The notes below the pieces were generated by a model. That model did not search any database, was not told the DNA's origin, and saw only the letters and a program-made list of their open reading frames with translations. Positions 1 through 7,409 of a stretch of DNA of 9,611 nt are shown piece after piece (position 1 is the stretch's first letter; each line of letters begins with the position of its first letter). Origin of the DNA: an uncultured Bacilli bacterium (GTDB taxonomy: Bacteria; Bacillota_I; Bacilli_A; RF39; UBA660); the NCBI GenBank assembly GCA_944358275.1, contig CALVQZ010000136.1, positions 1-9,611 on the forward strand, read 5' to 3'. Position numbers and translations under genes: made by a program.

Positions 1-87
1 AGCGAATACAATAATTTTCCTATGCAACCACTTAATTGGAAATCTCCAATTGAATTGCTTCGTGATTATTTTAACAAGTTAAAATAA
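1..87 (+). CDS. C-terminal fragment of a probable integrase-core transposase
   Basis: The window opens inside a gene read in frame 1, giving 28 residues before a TAA stop. The tail contains PLNWKSPIELL. This resembles the last part of DDE integrase-core transposases (IS3, IS30 or IS481-like), where a conserved (R)P-x-LxxxSP-x-E segment follows the catalytic Glu. The catalytic residues lie outside the window, so neither family nor activity can be judged. The palindrome-containing segment just downstream could be the element end. The assignment rests on a short motif and could be wrong. Confidence 0.45.
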   Translation, partial: SEYNNFPMQPLNWKSPIELLRDYFNKLK

Positions 88-93
88 TCTATA

Positions 94-136
94 GTTGGTT
101 TGTCGTGACTGTGTCACTTATGTTTGAAAAACCTAC
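94..136. repeat. Imperfect hairpin after the transposase-like gene (possible IS end or terminator)
   Basis: A perfect GTGAC-TGT-GTCAC palindrome (105-117) is nested inside a longer imperfect arm pair, 94-101 with 129-136, with one mismatch. It starts a few bases after the transposase-like stop codon, where the right terminal repeat of an insertion sequence or a terminator would be expected. There is no good T-run, so a simple intrinsic terminator is less likely. The matching left end is outside the window, so the element boundary cannot be confirmed. Confidence 0.35.
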
Positions 137-167
137 AACAAATATTTTCGACAATATTCAAAATATA

Positions 168-195
168 TTGACATTTTCTATTGATGTGCTAAAAT
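168..195 (+). promoter_or_regulatory. Strong sigma-A-type promoter of the 524-residue surface protein gene
   Basis: A consensus -35 box TTGACA (168-173) is separated by 16 bases from an extended -10 element TGCTAAAAT (187-195, hexamer 190-195). The predicted transcription start is near 202, which leaves a leader of about 137 bases before the start codon at 339. The near-consensus match suggests high expression. Confidence 0.75.
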
Positions 196-204
196 ATAAA
201 TGTA

Positions 205-303
205 TATTATAGATAGTAGAAGGTAGTTTCATGCAATTTCTAAATTTATATCTATAATAACCTTATAAATGTTATATTCCCCGGCATGTATAATTTTTAT
301 AAG
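205..303 (+). promoter_or_regulatory. Structured 5' leader with two tandem hairpins
   Basis: Two hairpins lie almost end to end between the predicted transcription start and the ribosome binding site. Hairpin 1 has an exact 11-bp outer stem (205-215 with 249-259) and an inner stem of about 6 bp (217-222 with 237-242, last pair G-U). Hairpin 2 pairs 262-277 with 288-303, with one T-T mismatch and two G-U pairs, and presents the loop TCCCCGGCAT. That loop holds the only notable GC-rich stretch in an AT-rich leader. The ribosome binding site (319-332) lies just after hairpin 2. The leader could stabilise the mRNA, bind a protein or act as a cis-regulatory RNA. It matches no riboswitch class that I recognise. 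Confidence 0.5.
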
Positions 304-338
304 TGGATATATTTTATTGAAAGGAAAAGAGGTATTTT

Positions 339-1913
339 ATGCAAAAAAATAATAAGAAGCGTAACAGACGTGCGTCTAATCTCGTAATGTTATGTGCGTT
401 TACTGCAATAATTTTAACTGTGTCAACTTATGCATGGTTCGTAGGTTTACAAACAGTTAGAGTTAATACTTTTGATGTAGAGATAAAAGCTGCAGATAGC
501 TTATTATTATCAATTGATGGTGAGAATTGGGATAATGTTGTCACAATAAATAAAGACAACTATGCGACTGCTTATGATGGCAATACAAATAGTTGGGGTG
601 GCGAAGGTTTAGTTCCTATTTCTACTGTTGGTGATATGAATAATGTTGCTTCAAGAATGGTTTTATATGAAAAATCAAGTTTGACTATGGCAACAGGCGG
701 ATATAGAGTTATGTCTCATCAAATTAACAATCTAGAAACTGAAGAAAAAGATGGCTATGTTGCATTTGATTTATTCATTAAGAACTATACAGGTTCAAAA
801 TATTATGTAGATTTAAATGAAGCTCAAGAAGAAGCTATATATTTGACAACTGAATCAGAGGTAACTGTTGGTTCTGATGGTACTCCTGGCACAGGTATTG
901 AAAATTCAGTAAGAGTTGCATTTGCACAAATTGGTCGTGTAATTGGAACAAATACTGATGCTGGAGTAATTACAGGAATTACATGTAGTGATAGTGCTTC
1001 TTCTGTAGAAAAGACAAATCCAAACTATGTAACAGGTATTTGTAGAGATGCTCAAATTTGGGAGCCAAATGATAGAGCACATGAGCAAAATGCTATCAAT
1101 TATTACAATACTGCTTGCTTAGCAAGAACAGCTAAGGATGTATTTACTCCATTAACTGAAGAACAAAAGACTGCTAAGGAAACAAATTGTGGTCAATTAG
1201 TTGATGGTACATATTACAATACTTATGCATTCTCTGGTGCAATACTAGAAACAGATGCTGTTAATTCATATGATGGTACTAATTATAATACATATTTCCC
1301 AACTGAGGAAGAGGATTCTATTTATACTGATTATGCTACATATAAAGCTGCAGAAGATAAAACAGCTTATAAAGTAGTTCAGTATGATTACTTTACTGAT
1401 GAAGAGAAGATGAAAGAAGGAGTAGATAGACCAGTATTTATGACTTTAGCTCCAAATAGTATTACTAAGGTTAGAATATATATTTATCTTGAAGGTCAAG
1501 ATGTAGATAACTATGATTTTGCAGCTGCTGGAAAACAAATTGCTGTAAGATTTGGATTCACTAAAGAAAGATTTACTGAAGCTGATGTTAATTATACAGG
1601 ACCATCACTAGATGGAAGTGTTTGTGACCTTAGTGGTGTAGCAGATATTGATGAACCTAAATGTACAGGTGCTGGTGGACAATGGGATAACGCTGATAGT
1701 GTATGTACAGGTTATGGTAAGAAATTCTGTGAAGCTGTAGGTGGAACTTATACAGCAGGACCTAGAACAATTGGTGTATGTACAGGTGGAACAGTTCCAA
1801 CAACTGAAGAAGATTGTAAGACTAATAATGGTATGTGGACTGGAACTAATTGTAATGTAAGCGAAAAATTAGCTTGTGAGACAATTGGTGGAGCTTGGGA
1901 ACAATACGAATAA
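339..1913 (+). CDS. SipW-dependent TasA/CalY-like surface protein with Cys-rich C-terminal repeats
   Basis: This encodes a 524-residue exported protein. A basic N-terminus (residues 3-11) is followed by one hydrophobic segment (about 14-34) ending in STYAWF. That ending resembles the signal of SipW-processed TasA/CalY-family proteins, where cleavage follows an Ala just after the hydrophobic core. The stretch after it (VNTFDVEIKAADSLLLSIDG) fits the beta-rich start of such proteins. The C-terminus has eight Cys between residues 429 and 513, forming four degenerate C-x3-[GN]-G-x-[WY] units. The ATG at 339 is well supported by a GAAAGGAAAAGAGG ribosome binding site six bases upstream. The gene is monocistronic, with a strong promoter, a structured leader and its own terminator. 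Its Ala/Gly/Thr-rich composition differs from the Lys/Asn/Ile-rich downstream genes, as expected for an abundant surface protein. Role as a fibre or matrix component is inferred. It could instead stay membrane-anchored. Confidence 0.7.
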   Translation: MQKNNKKRNRRASNLVMLCAFTAIILTVSTYAWFVGLQTVRVNTFDVEIKAADSLLLSIDGENWDNVVTINKDNYATAYDGNTNSWGGEGLVPISTVGDMNNVASRMVLYEKSSLTMATGGYRVMSHQINNLETEEKDGYVAFDLFIKNYTGSKYYVDLNEAQEEAIYLTTESEVTVGSDGTPGTGIENSVRVAFAQIGRVIGTNTDAGVITGITCSDSASSVEKTNPNYVTGICRDAQIWEPNDRAHEQNAINYYNTACLARTAKDVFTPLTEEQKTAKETNCGQLVDGTYYNTYAFSGAILETDAVNSYDGTNYNTYFPTEEEDSIYTDYATYKAAEDKTAYKVVQYDYFTDEEKMKEGVDRPVFMTLAPNSITKVRIYIYLEGQDVDNYDFAAAGKQIAVRFGFTKERFTEADVNYTGPSLDGSVCDLSGVADIDEPKCTGAGGQWDNADSVCTGYGKKFCEAVGGTYTAGPRTIGVCTGGTVPTTEEDCKTNNGMWTGTNCNVSEKLACETIGGAWEQYE

Positions 1914-1931
1914 TATTATTTAATAAAACAT

Positions 1932-1956
1932 AAAGTAGGCATATGTCTACTTTTTT
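1932..1956 (+). terminator. Intrinsic terminator of the surface protein gene
   Basis: A nine-pair stem (1932-1940 with 1945-1953, one G-U pair) closes an ATAT loop and runs into six T residues (1951-1956). It starts 19 bases after the TAA at 1913 and separates this gene from the downstream operon. Confidence 0.8.
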
Positions 1957-2023
1957 AAATTTTAGGAGAACTTTGCACATAATTTTTTTAATATAATTTT
2001 GATACCTTTTTATATTAAATTTG

Positions 2024-2052
2024 TTGTAAATTGTTGTTATTTGTGTTAAAAT
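2024..2052 (+). promoter_or_regulatory. Promoter of the five-gene sipW/AAA+ operon
   Basis: A -35-like TTGTAA (2024-2029) is followed after 17 bases by TAAAAT (2047-2052), preceded by an extended -10 TG (2044-2045). The predicted start of transcription near 2059 lies downstream of the farthest in-frame TTG codon at 2031, so translation probably begins at 2094 or 2115. The match is weaker than the promoter at 168-195. Confidence 0.55.
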
Positions 2053-2114
2053 TTATTTATGCTAGAGAAAGTAGTAAAGTGGGATGTGTTAGTGTGAAAA
2101 TTAAGAAGGAAGAT

Positions 2115-4124
2115 ATGATAAAAAAAATTTCTAATTATTTTTTGAACCTATTGATATTCGTATTTAGCATTATATTACTTGCTTCAATTTATGTTAATAT
2201 TCAAACTAAAATATTAAAAAGCCCATATGCTAATTTTTTTGGATATTCTATGTTTGAAGTACAAACAGGAAGCATGGCTGATGCGATAAATATTGGGGAT
2301 TGGATAATAGTTAAACTTACAGATAATATAAAGTTAGATGACATTGTCACTTATGAATCTAATGGTAATTATATAACTCATAGGGTAAAAGAAATACATG
2401 GTAATACTTATATAACAAAGGGTGATGCGAATGGTTCAAAAGATGACCCTATAAGTGGAGATGCTATTATTGGAAAAGTTACTAAGGTATTGCCTAGGTT
2501 TGGAATTATTAGAAAGACTTTATTTAATCCACTGGTACTCATTTGTGTAATTATTACTTTATTCTTGATAAATTTAACTTTTAAAAATAATGATGATACG
2601 AGGTATAAGAAAAAGATGGAAAAAATTATAAGTTATTTTAAAAATTTTATTTCAAAATTAGTTAAATCTAAAACATCTTTTGAATTTGACGAAAGTTTGG
2701 ATGATACTACTTCAAAGTCTACTTTGTACGATGATAAAGGAGATTTTATAAGAGAAGATGATTCGTATAAAGAAGAAGATGTAGAGAAAACAGCAATTTA
2801 TAGAATTGTCAGTGTAGATGCTGAGGATGTTAATATTACTTCAAGTAAAGAAGAAGATATAGTTGATGAGTCTATACCTAATATAGAAAAAGAGGAAAAG
2901 AAAGAAGAAAAAATTGAAACTAAGAAAGAAGTATCTAAAGATAAAAAAGAAGAAGAAATAGTAGAAGAAAGTAAAGAAACTAAAATTGAAAACATTAAGA
3001 AAGAGAATAGTGCTTCTGATTATGATATAGATGATTTAAAAGATGATGATTCTATAAAGGCAAAGAAAGCTAAAAATATAATTGAAAAAATAGTATCTTT
3101 AAAGCATGATGAGTTAATTGAACTTATGAATCTTTTTGAAGGAGAAGATCATAATCTTGTAAATGAATACACGATAAAAGAGAAGTTTATAAATGCATTT
3201 ATTGAAGTTAGATATTTTAATGAAATAAGTGATGAAGATGTTTCTAGTATTAGTAGATTTACTTCTAAAGTAGAAAAGATGATAAAGAGTTTAGGAAGCA
3301 AAATGGTTAGTGAATATACAGGAAGTGACACTAAGTATAGTGATAAAATAAGCAAATATGTAAATATGTTTATGCTTTTAGCTAGTGTAGAGAATAATCA
3401 ATATAAAACTGCATTAAATAAGTTTTATTCTTCTAGTGATATTGATAGTACAAATATTAAGTATTTAACTAGTGAAATAGTTAAAATAAAGAAGAAATAT
3501 GAAAGTATAATAAATTATTTATTTGATAAGTTAGAATCTAATGAATTTAAACTAGATTTAAGTAAAGTACCTAGTATTAAAAATACTTATGCAGTTAGAT
3601 TAGAGCATACTATAAACTTTAATAAAGTCTATAGTAATTATATAGTAGATAAAACATATAATGAAGGCATCGTTGCTGAAGATAAGTTTATAGTATTATT
3701 TTCTCTTTTGTTAAATATTATTGCAAAAGATATGATTGATTCTAATTTTAATAGAAAATATATGGTTTATATACCTAGTAGTTTGTATGAGAAAGAAAAG
3801 AAATTTGAAAGATTTTTGAATTTAATTAGTAATAGTTATTGTAAGAGTCATATTTCAATTTTAGTTTCTATAAATGACTTTTTAAAGAATGTTGAACTTA
3901 TTACTAAGTTTAAACAAGAGGGTTATACTTTTTCTATAATTTATGATAGTGAAGTAAAAATTCTTTATGAGAATTATGGAGTGTTGTATATTGCTGATTA
4001 TATATTTATAAATAAATCTGAAATAGATATAAGTAATGTTTTTGCTTTTGTACCAGAAGAGATATATAGCAAATTTGTATTTGATAATATTTTAGATAAG
4101 ATAGATTATTATAGGAGGGATTAA
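2115..4124 (+). CDS. SipW-type signal peptidase I fused to a long cytoplasmic domain
   Basis: This encodes 669 residues from the ATG at 2115, with AGAAGGA four bases upstream. A GTG at 2094 is an in-frame alternative. A transmembrane helix (about 8-27) is followed by an archaeal/ER-type signal peptidase domain: QTGSM with catalytic Ser53, ITHRV with His89 in place of the bacterial Lys, and TKGDANGSKDDP with candidate Asp104, Asp110 and Asp111. A second helix (about 138-156) returns the chain to the cytoplasm. SipW enzymes usually stop near here, but this one continues for about 510 residues. The extension has an acidic linker, an E/K-rich stretch (about 243-300) and a helical C-terminal region (about 313-669) that I do not recognise. 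As the first gene of the operon, it ends four bases before the AAA+ gene. It probably matures the TasA-like proteins nearby. The tail may dock the cytoplasmic NTPase complex (inference). Confidence 0.82.
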   Translation: MIKKISNYFLNLLIFVFSIILLASIYVNIQTKILKSPYANFFGYSMFEVQTGSMADAINIGDWIIVKLTDNIKLDDIVTYESNGNYITHRVKEIHGNTYITKGDANGSKDDPISGDAIIGKVTKVLPRFGIIRKTLFNPLVLICVIITLFLINLTFKNNDDTRYKKKMEKIISYFKNFISKLVKSKTSFEFDESLDDTTSKSTLYDDKGDFIREDDSYKEEDVEKTAIYRIVSVDAEDVNITSSKEEDIVDESIPNIEKEEKKEEKIETKKEVSKDKKEEEIVEESKETKIENIKKENSASDYDIDDLKDDDSIKAKKAKNIIEKIVSLKHDELIELMNLFEGEDHNLVNEYTIKEKFINAFIEVRYFNEISDEDVSSISRFTSKVEKMIKSLGSKMVSEYTGSDTKYSDKISKYVNMFMLLASVENNQYKTALNKFYSSSDIDSTNIKYLTSEIVKIKKKYESIINYLFDKLESNEFKLDLSKVPSIKNTYAVRLEHTINFNKVYSNYIVDKTYNEGIVAEDKFIVLFSLLLNIIAKDMIDSNFNRKYMVYIPSSLYEKEKKFERFLNLISNSYCKSHISILVSINDFLKNVELITKFKQEGYTFSIIYDSEVKILYENYGVLYIADYIFINKSEIDISNVFAFVPEEIYSKFVFDNILDKIDYYRRD

Positions 4125-4127
4125 GGT

Positions 4128-5675
4128 ATGAATACTTTTTTAAGATTTTTTTACGAATTTATTTCTGTATTTTTTGAGGGTGTTGCAACTATTTTTAAAG
4201 GCTTATTAGAAGGTATTAAGGATATTTTTAACATCAAAGTTTATACTAGAATTATAAATGATTATAAAGGAGAATTTTCAGGTTTTGAATGGGTGTTAGT
4301 TGTTATTTCTATCGTTGTTCTTTTAATCATAATTGGACTTGTTTGCCTACTTATTTATTTTGCAATAAGAAGAACTTTAAGATTAAGAAAAAATAAATTA
4401 AATCAAGAAGATTTATTAGATGAAATTGGTAATTTGAATGAACAAGTTGCTAGATTGATGAAAGAAAAAGATGAAATAATGGCAATGAAAGTTTCTCAAT
4501 TAGGATTGCAACCAGATGAAGATAATACAGTTAGTGAAGATGAGATGAATGAAAATAAAGATGAAGAAAATGATGTATTAGGAAAAGATTTAGATAAAGT
4601 TAGATTTCCTAAGTTATGTGCATTAGATATCAAGTTTAATAATTTTAAACCTAAAAAATATGCGAATAATTATACATTAGCAGAATTACTTGATAATTTT
4701 AGATGTTATTCAGCAAGTAAATTACATTTATATTACACAGAACCTATATTAAGAGCATTCTTTGGAGGTCTTGCCTGTGGTAAACTTGTAATTTTACAAG
4801 GTATATCTGGTACTGGTAAAACATCTTTAGCATATGCTTGGGGTAAGTTTGTAAGTATGGATTCTTGTGTAGCGTCAGTAGAACCATCATGGAGAGATAG
4901 AACAGAGTTATTAGGATACTTTAATGAATTTACTAAAAAGTTTAGTGAATCGAAAGTTTTAGTTGAATTATATTCTGCTAGGTTTGATGATGATGTTCAC
5001 ACAATCATACTAGATGAAATGAATATTGCAAGAGTTGAGTATTATTTTGCTGAAATGTTATCTATACTTGAGATGCCAAGTAAAGATGAATGGGTTATTG
5101 ATTTAGTACCTAATCCATGGCCAGATGATCCTAAATTATTAAATAATGGTAAATTAAAATTGCCTGGTAATTTGTGGTATATAGGTACAATAAATAATGA
5201 TGATTCAACATTTATGGTATCAGATAAGGTATATGATCGTGCGATGCCACTTGACATAAATGAAAAAACCGAAGCTTTCCCTTGTAGAGAGCAAGATGCA
5301 ATAAATATTAACGCTAGTTACTTAGAGCAATTGTTTAGTGAAGCAATTACTAATTTACCAATTAGTGATAAGAATATAGATAAAGTAAATAAGATGGATG
5401 ATTATGTTATTAAACATTTTAGAATATCTTTTGGTAACCGTATTATGAAACAAATGAATACTTTTGTTCCTGTTTATGTAGCATGTGGTGGCGATGAAGT
5501 TTCTGCAATTGATTATTTTGTTGCTAAGAAGATACTTCGTAAATTTGAACAATTGAATACAGCATTGATATACGATGAAATCGATCCTTTTATAGCGTAT
5601 TTAAACAAAGAATTTGGTGATAATGCGATGATTGAATGTATTCAATATTTAGAAAGATTAAAGAAATCGATATAA
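4128..5675 (+). CDS. Membrane-anchored McrB-like AAA+ NTPase
   Basis: This encodes 515 residues. The N-terminus has an amphipathic stretch (1-40), one strong transmembrane helix (about 54-80), a basic stop-transfer sequence (RRTLRLRKNK) and a short coiled coil (about 91-120), placing the motor in the cytoplasm. The AAA+ core follows the McrB/AAA_5 pattern: Walker A GISGTGKTS (225-233), PSWRDRTELLGYFN (253-266), Walker B IILDEMN (293-299) then AR-x-EYYFAEML, sensor 1 GTINNDDST (353-361) and SDKVYDRA with a probable Arg finger (R371). McrB proteins form GTP- or ATP-driven hexamers stimulated by an McrC-type partner, and the next gene encodes such a candidate. Classical McrB carries a DNA-binding N-terminus, whereas here a membrane anchor takes its place. 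The start is supported by AGGAGGG eight bases upstream, inside the end of the preceding gene. The nucleotide used cannot be told from sequence. Confidence 0.85.
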   Translation: MNTFLRFFYEFISVFFEGVATIFKGLLEGIKDIFNIKVYTRIINDYKGEFSGFEWVLVVISIVVLLIIIGLVCLLIYFAIRRTLRLRKNKLNQEDLLDEIGNLNEQVARLMKEKDEIMAMKVSQLGLQPDEDNTVSEDEMNENKDEENDVLGKDLDKVRFPKLCALDIKFNNFKPKKYANNYTLAELLDNFRCYSASKLHLYYTEPILRAFFGGLACGKLVILQGISGTGKTSLAYAWGKFVSMDSCVASVEPSWRDRTELLGYFNEFTKKFSESKVLVELYSARFDDDVHTIILDEMNIARVEYYFAEMLSILEMPSKDEWVIDLVPNPWPDDPKLLNNGKLKLPGNLWYIGTINNDDSTFMVSDKVYDRAMPLDINEKTEAFPCREQDAININASYLEQLFSEAITNLPISDKNIDKVNKMDDYVIKHFRISFGNRIMKQMNTFVPVYVACGGDEVSAIDYFVAKKILRKFEQLNTALIYDEIDPFIAYLNKEFGDNAMIECIQYLERLKKSI

Positions 5676-5689
5676 AGAGGGTGTTATAA

Positions 5690-6817
5690 GTGTCTAAAGT
5701 TTTTGATGAAAATATTAGTGAAGATATTAAAAAGAAGTGTGAAGAATTTTCTAATAAAATAGATTCTAAAATGAAATATACATCAAAATTATCAAGTGAT
5801 GTATTAGATTTTGAATGGCTTACTAGATTAGAAGAGGCTTGTCCATATATAGATAATATTATTAGAAATCCAAAACTAACCTTAATTAGAGAAGAAGAAG
5901 TAATGAAAATAGAAAAGGTTAGAAAAGTTAATGTAGATACAGTTAAAGATTTAGCAAAACATAGTTTTTACATTGAAAAGTTAGATGAAAATAATGATGT
6001 TCAACCTTCTAAGATATTAGAAATTAGAAATGAAGAGACTTATAATATTTATGAAAATAGATTTATATATACTTTACTTGATAAGATAAATAGATTTATA
6101 AGGGAAAAAGAAAAATTATTAGATAATTTTAATGCAGATGATTATAAATTATTGAGTTATGAAGGTAGTACTTATGCATCTAAAGAGAAGATTAAGATAG
6201 AAGTTAATATAAGTTCTATGGTTGATTTAAAAGAAAGCAATGATGAGAAATTTAATAATAAGATAGATGAAGTTAGAAAAAGGCTTTCAAAAGTAAAAAA
6301 ATATACTTCAAATTGGGATAAGAGTGAAATGATAAAGGCTTTAAAAAAAGCTCATGTTCATTTCATTATTCCACCTATAAAAAAGACAAATATTATATTG
6401 AAAAATCCAAATTTTAAAGTTGCAACAAATTTATGGGAATATTTATTAAAATATGAAGAAGATGAAGATAATCAAATAAAGGGATTGAATACTAAGGGTA
6501 ACGATATGCTTATAGGTATATTAAATCATTCTTTTATGAATAATTATATTGTCTTAGATTCAGTTCGTAAGACAAAAAAAGAACAGAAAGAGTGTCTATC
6601 AAATTATGCATTTATTATGATAAATGAAGAAATTAAAAGGATAGTTTCAATATTATATGATTGTGGTATAAGAATAACAGATGAAGAAATTCTTAAGATG
6701 GTAGCAGATGCGATTAGTGAAGAAAGAAATAAAAGGGCTCATGATAGTGATGATGTTAAGTTGCAGTTTAAAGATGCGATAAATGATTATATTGAAAGGT
6801 TAGAAGAGTATTTGTAG
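5690..6817 (+). CDS. DUF2357/McrC-like partner protein without a visible nuclease motif
   Basis: This encodes 375 residues from a GTG start with AAAGAGGG ribosome binding sequence about eight bases upstream. The signature EIRNEETYNIYENRFIYTLL (about 111-130) resembles the N-E-x-Y-E-NRF segment of DUF2357 and McrC-family proteins that partner McrB-like NTPases. A later IPPIKKTNIILKNP segment (about 227-240) also fits that family. In McrC-type nucleases a C-terminal PD-(D/E)XK core with a D...(E/D)xK pair is expected. I see none in residues 241-375, which are helical and end in a charged segment. It has no signal peptide or membrane helix, so it is cytoplasmic. It lies 14 bases after the AAA+ gene and one base before the second sipW-like gene. 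A role as NTPase regulator or adaptor is inferred. Family assignment is motif-based. Confidence 0.62.
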   Translation: MSKVFDENISEDIKKKCEEFSNKIDSKMKYTSKLSSDVLDFEWLTRLEEACPYIDNIIRNPKLTLIREEEVMKIEKVRKVNVDTVKDLAKHSFYIEKLDENNDVQPSKILEIRNEETYNIYENRFIYTLLDKINRFIREKEKLLDNFNADDYKLLSYEGSTYASKEKIKIEVNISSMVDLKESNDEKFNNKIDEVRKRLSKVKKYTSNWDKSEMIKALKKAHVHFIIPPIKKTNIILKNPNFKVATNLWEYLLKYEEDEDNQIKGLNTKGNDMLIGILNHSFMNNYIVLDSVRKTKKEQKECLSNYAFIMINEEIKRIVSILYDCGIRITDEEILKMVADAISEERNKRAHDSDDVKLQFKDAINDYIERLEEYL

Positions 6818-6818
6818 T

Positions 6819-7382
6819 ATGAAAAAGTTAGTAGATAATAAAATATTTAAGTTTGTTAAGTTTACACTAAAAGCAATTATCTTTGTCATATTGATATGTT
6901 TTGTTCTTGTTGTTTGTTTGCAAAGATTTAGTGATAATAAGATTTCATTTTTCAGTTATAGAATGTTTAATGTAGTATCAGGAAGTATGGAACCCAAATA
7001 TAAGATAGGAGATGTCTTATTTTCTAAAGAAGTAGATCCTTCTAAAATAAAAGTTGGGGACACTATTAGTTATTATGGTACTAAAGGACAAGTTAAAGAT
7101 AAAGTTATTACACACCAAGTTATCTCTATTGAGAAAGATTTAGATGGTAAGTATTTATTTCATACACAAGGGTTATCTAGTGTTGTAGAAGACCCTATTG
7201 TATCTGAAGAACAAGTATATGGAGTAGTTGTTTATAAGTCTGTAGTTTTATCGTGGTTATATAAAATTATAAGTTCAAAAGCTGGTTTTTACTTTTTAAT
7301 TATAATACCACTTATTGGGATAGTAGTATACGAAATGATAATGACTTTACTTGAGAAAGAAGACAAAAGAAGAAACGCATAG
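6819..7382 (+). CDS. Second SipW-type signal peptidase I
   Basis: This encodes 187 residues, the usual size for SipW. An N-terminal membrane helix (about 16-34) precedes VSGSMEP with catalytic Ser56, KIGDVL, and VITHQV with His99, which replaces the Lys of classical bacterial signal peptidases. A C-terminal helix (about 155-178) follows, then a short basic tail. The usual TKGDAN segment is changed to HTQGLSSVVEDP, so the first conserved Asp is absent and only Asp125 remains. The enzyme probably still works, perhaps with altered specificity. The gene starts one base after the previous stop and has only a weak ribosome binding site, so translation is probably coupled. It directly precedes a TasA-like gene, the classic arrangement for a peptidase and its dedicated substrate, as in Bacillus tapA-sipW-tasA. 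I leave the symbol blank because a full-length paralogue lies in the same operon. Confidence 0.85.
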   Translation: MKKLVDNKIFKFVKFTLKAIIFVILICFVLVVCLQRFSDNKISFFSYRMFNVVSGSMEPKYKIGDVLFSKEVDPSKIKVGDTISYYGTKGQVKDKVITHQVISIEKDLDGKYLFHTQGLSSVVEDPIVSEEQVYGVVVYKSVVLSWLYKIISSKAGFYFLIIIPLIGIVVYEMIMTLLEKEDKRRNA

Positions 7383-7396
7383 AAGAATATATGAAT

Positions 7397-7401
7397 GGAG
7401 G
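7397..7401 (+). promoter_or_regulatory. Ribosome binding site that sets the start of the TasA-like gene
   Basis: GGAGG lies eight bases upstream of the ATG at 7410. An in-frame ATG at 7395 overlaps this site and has no good ribosome binding site of its own, so 7410 is preferred. Confidence 0.75.
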
Positions 7402-7409
7402 AATTTTAT

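Noticed and set aside
906..1088. Minus-strand open frame inside the surface protein gene
   Set aside because: It is a shadow of the plus-strand gene, with no ribosome binding site or promoter and a low-complexity product. The same applies to minus-strand frames at 2798-2995, 3149-3355, 5042-5257 and 5355-5552.
1973..1997. Promoter from TTGCAC (1973-1978) and TATAAT (1992-1997)
   Set aside because: The spacer is only 13 bases, too short for a sigma-A promoter. The extended -10 promoter at 2024-2052 is better spaced.
2031..2114. Upstream TTG start for the SipW fusion protein
   Set aside because: The TTG at 2031 has no ribosome binding site and lies upstream of the predicted transcription start. 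The ATG at 2115 or GTG at 2094 fits better.
4128..6817. A conventional McrBC-type restriction system
   Set aside because: The NTPase has a membrane anchor instead of a DNA-binding domain, the partner shows no PD-(D/E)XK motif, no methylase or specificity gene is nearby, and both genes are embedded in a SipW/TasA operon. It remains an alternative but not the preferred call.
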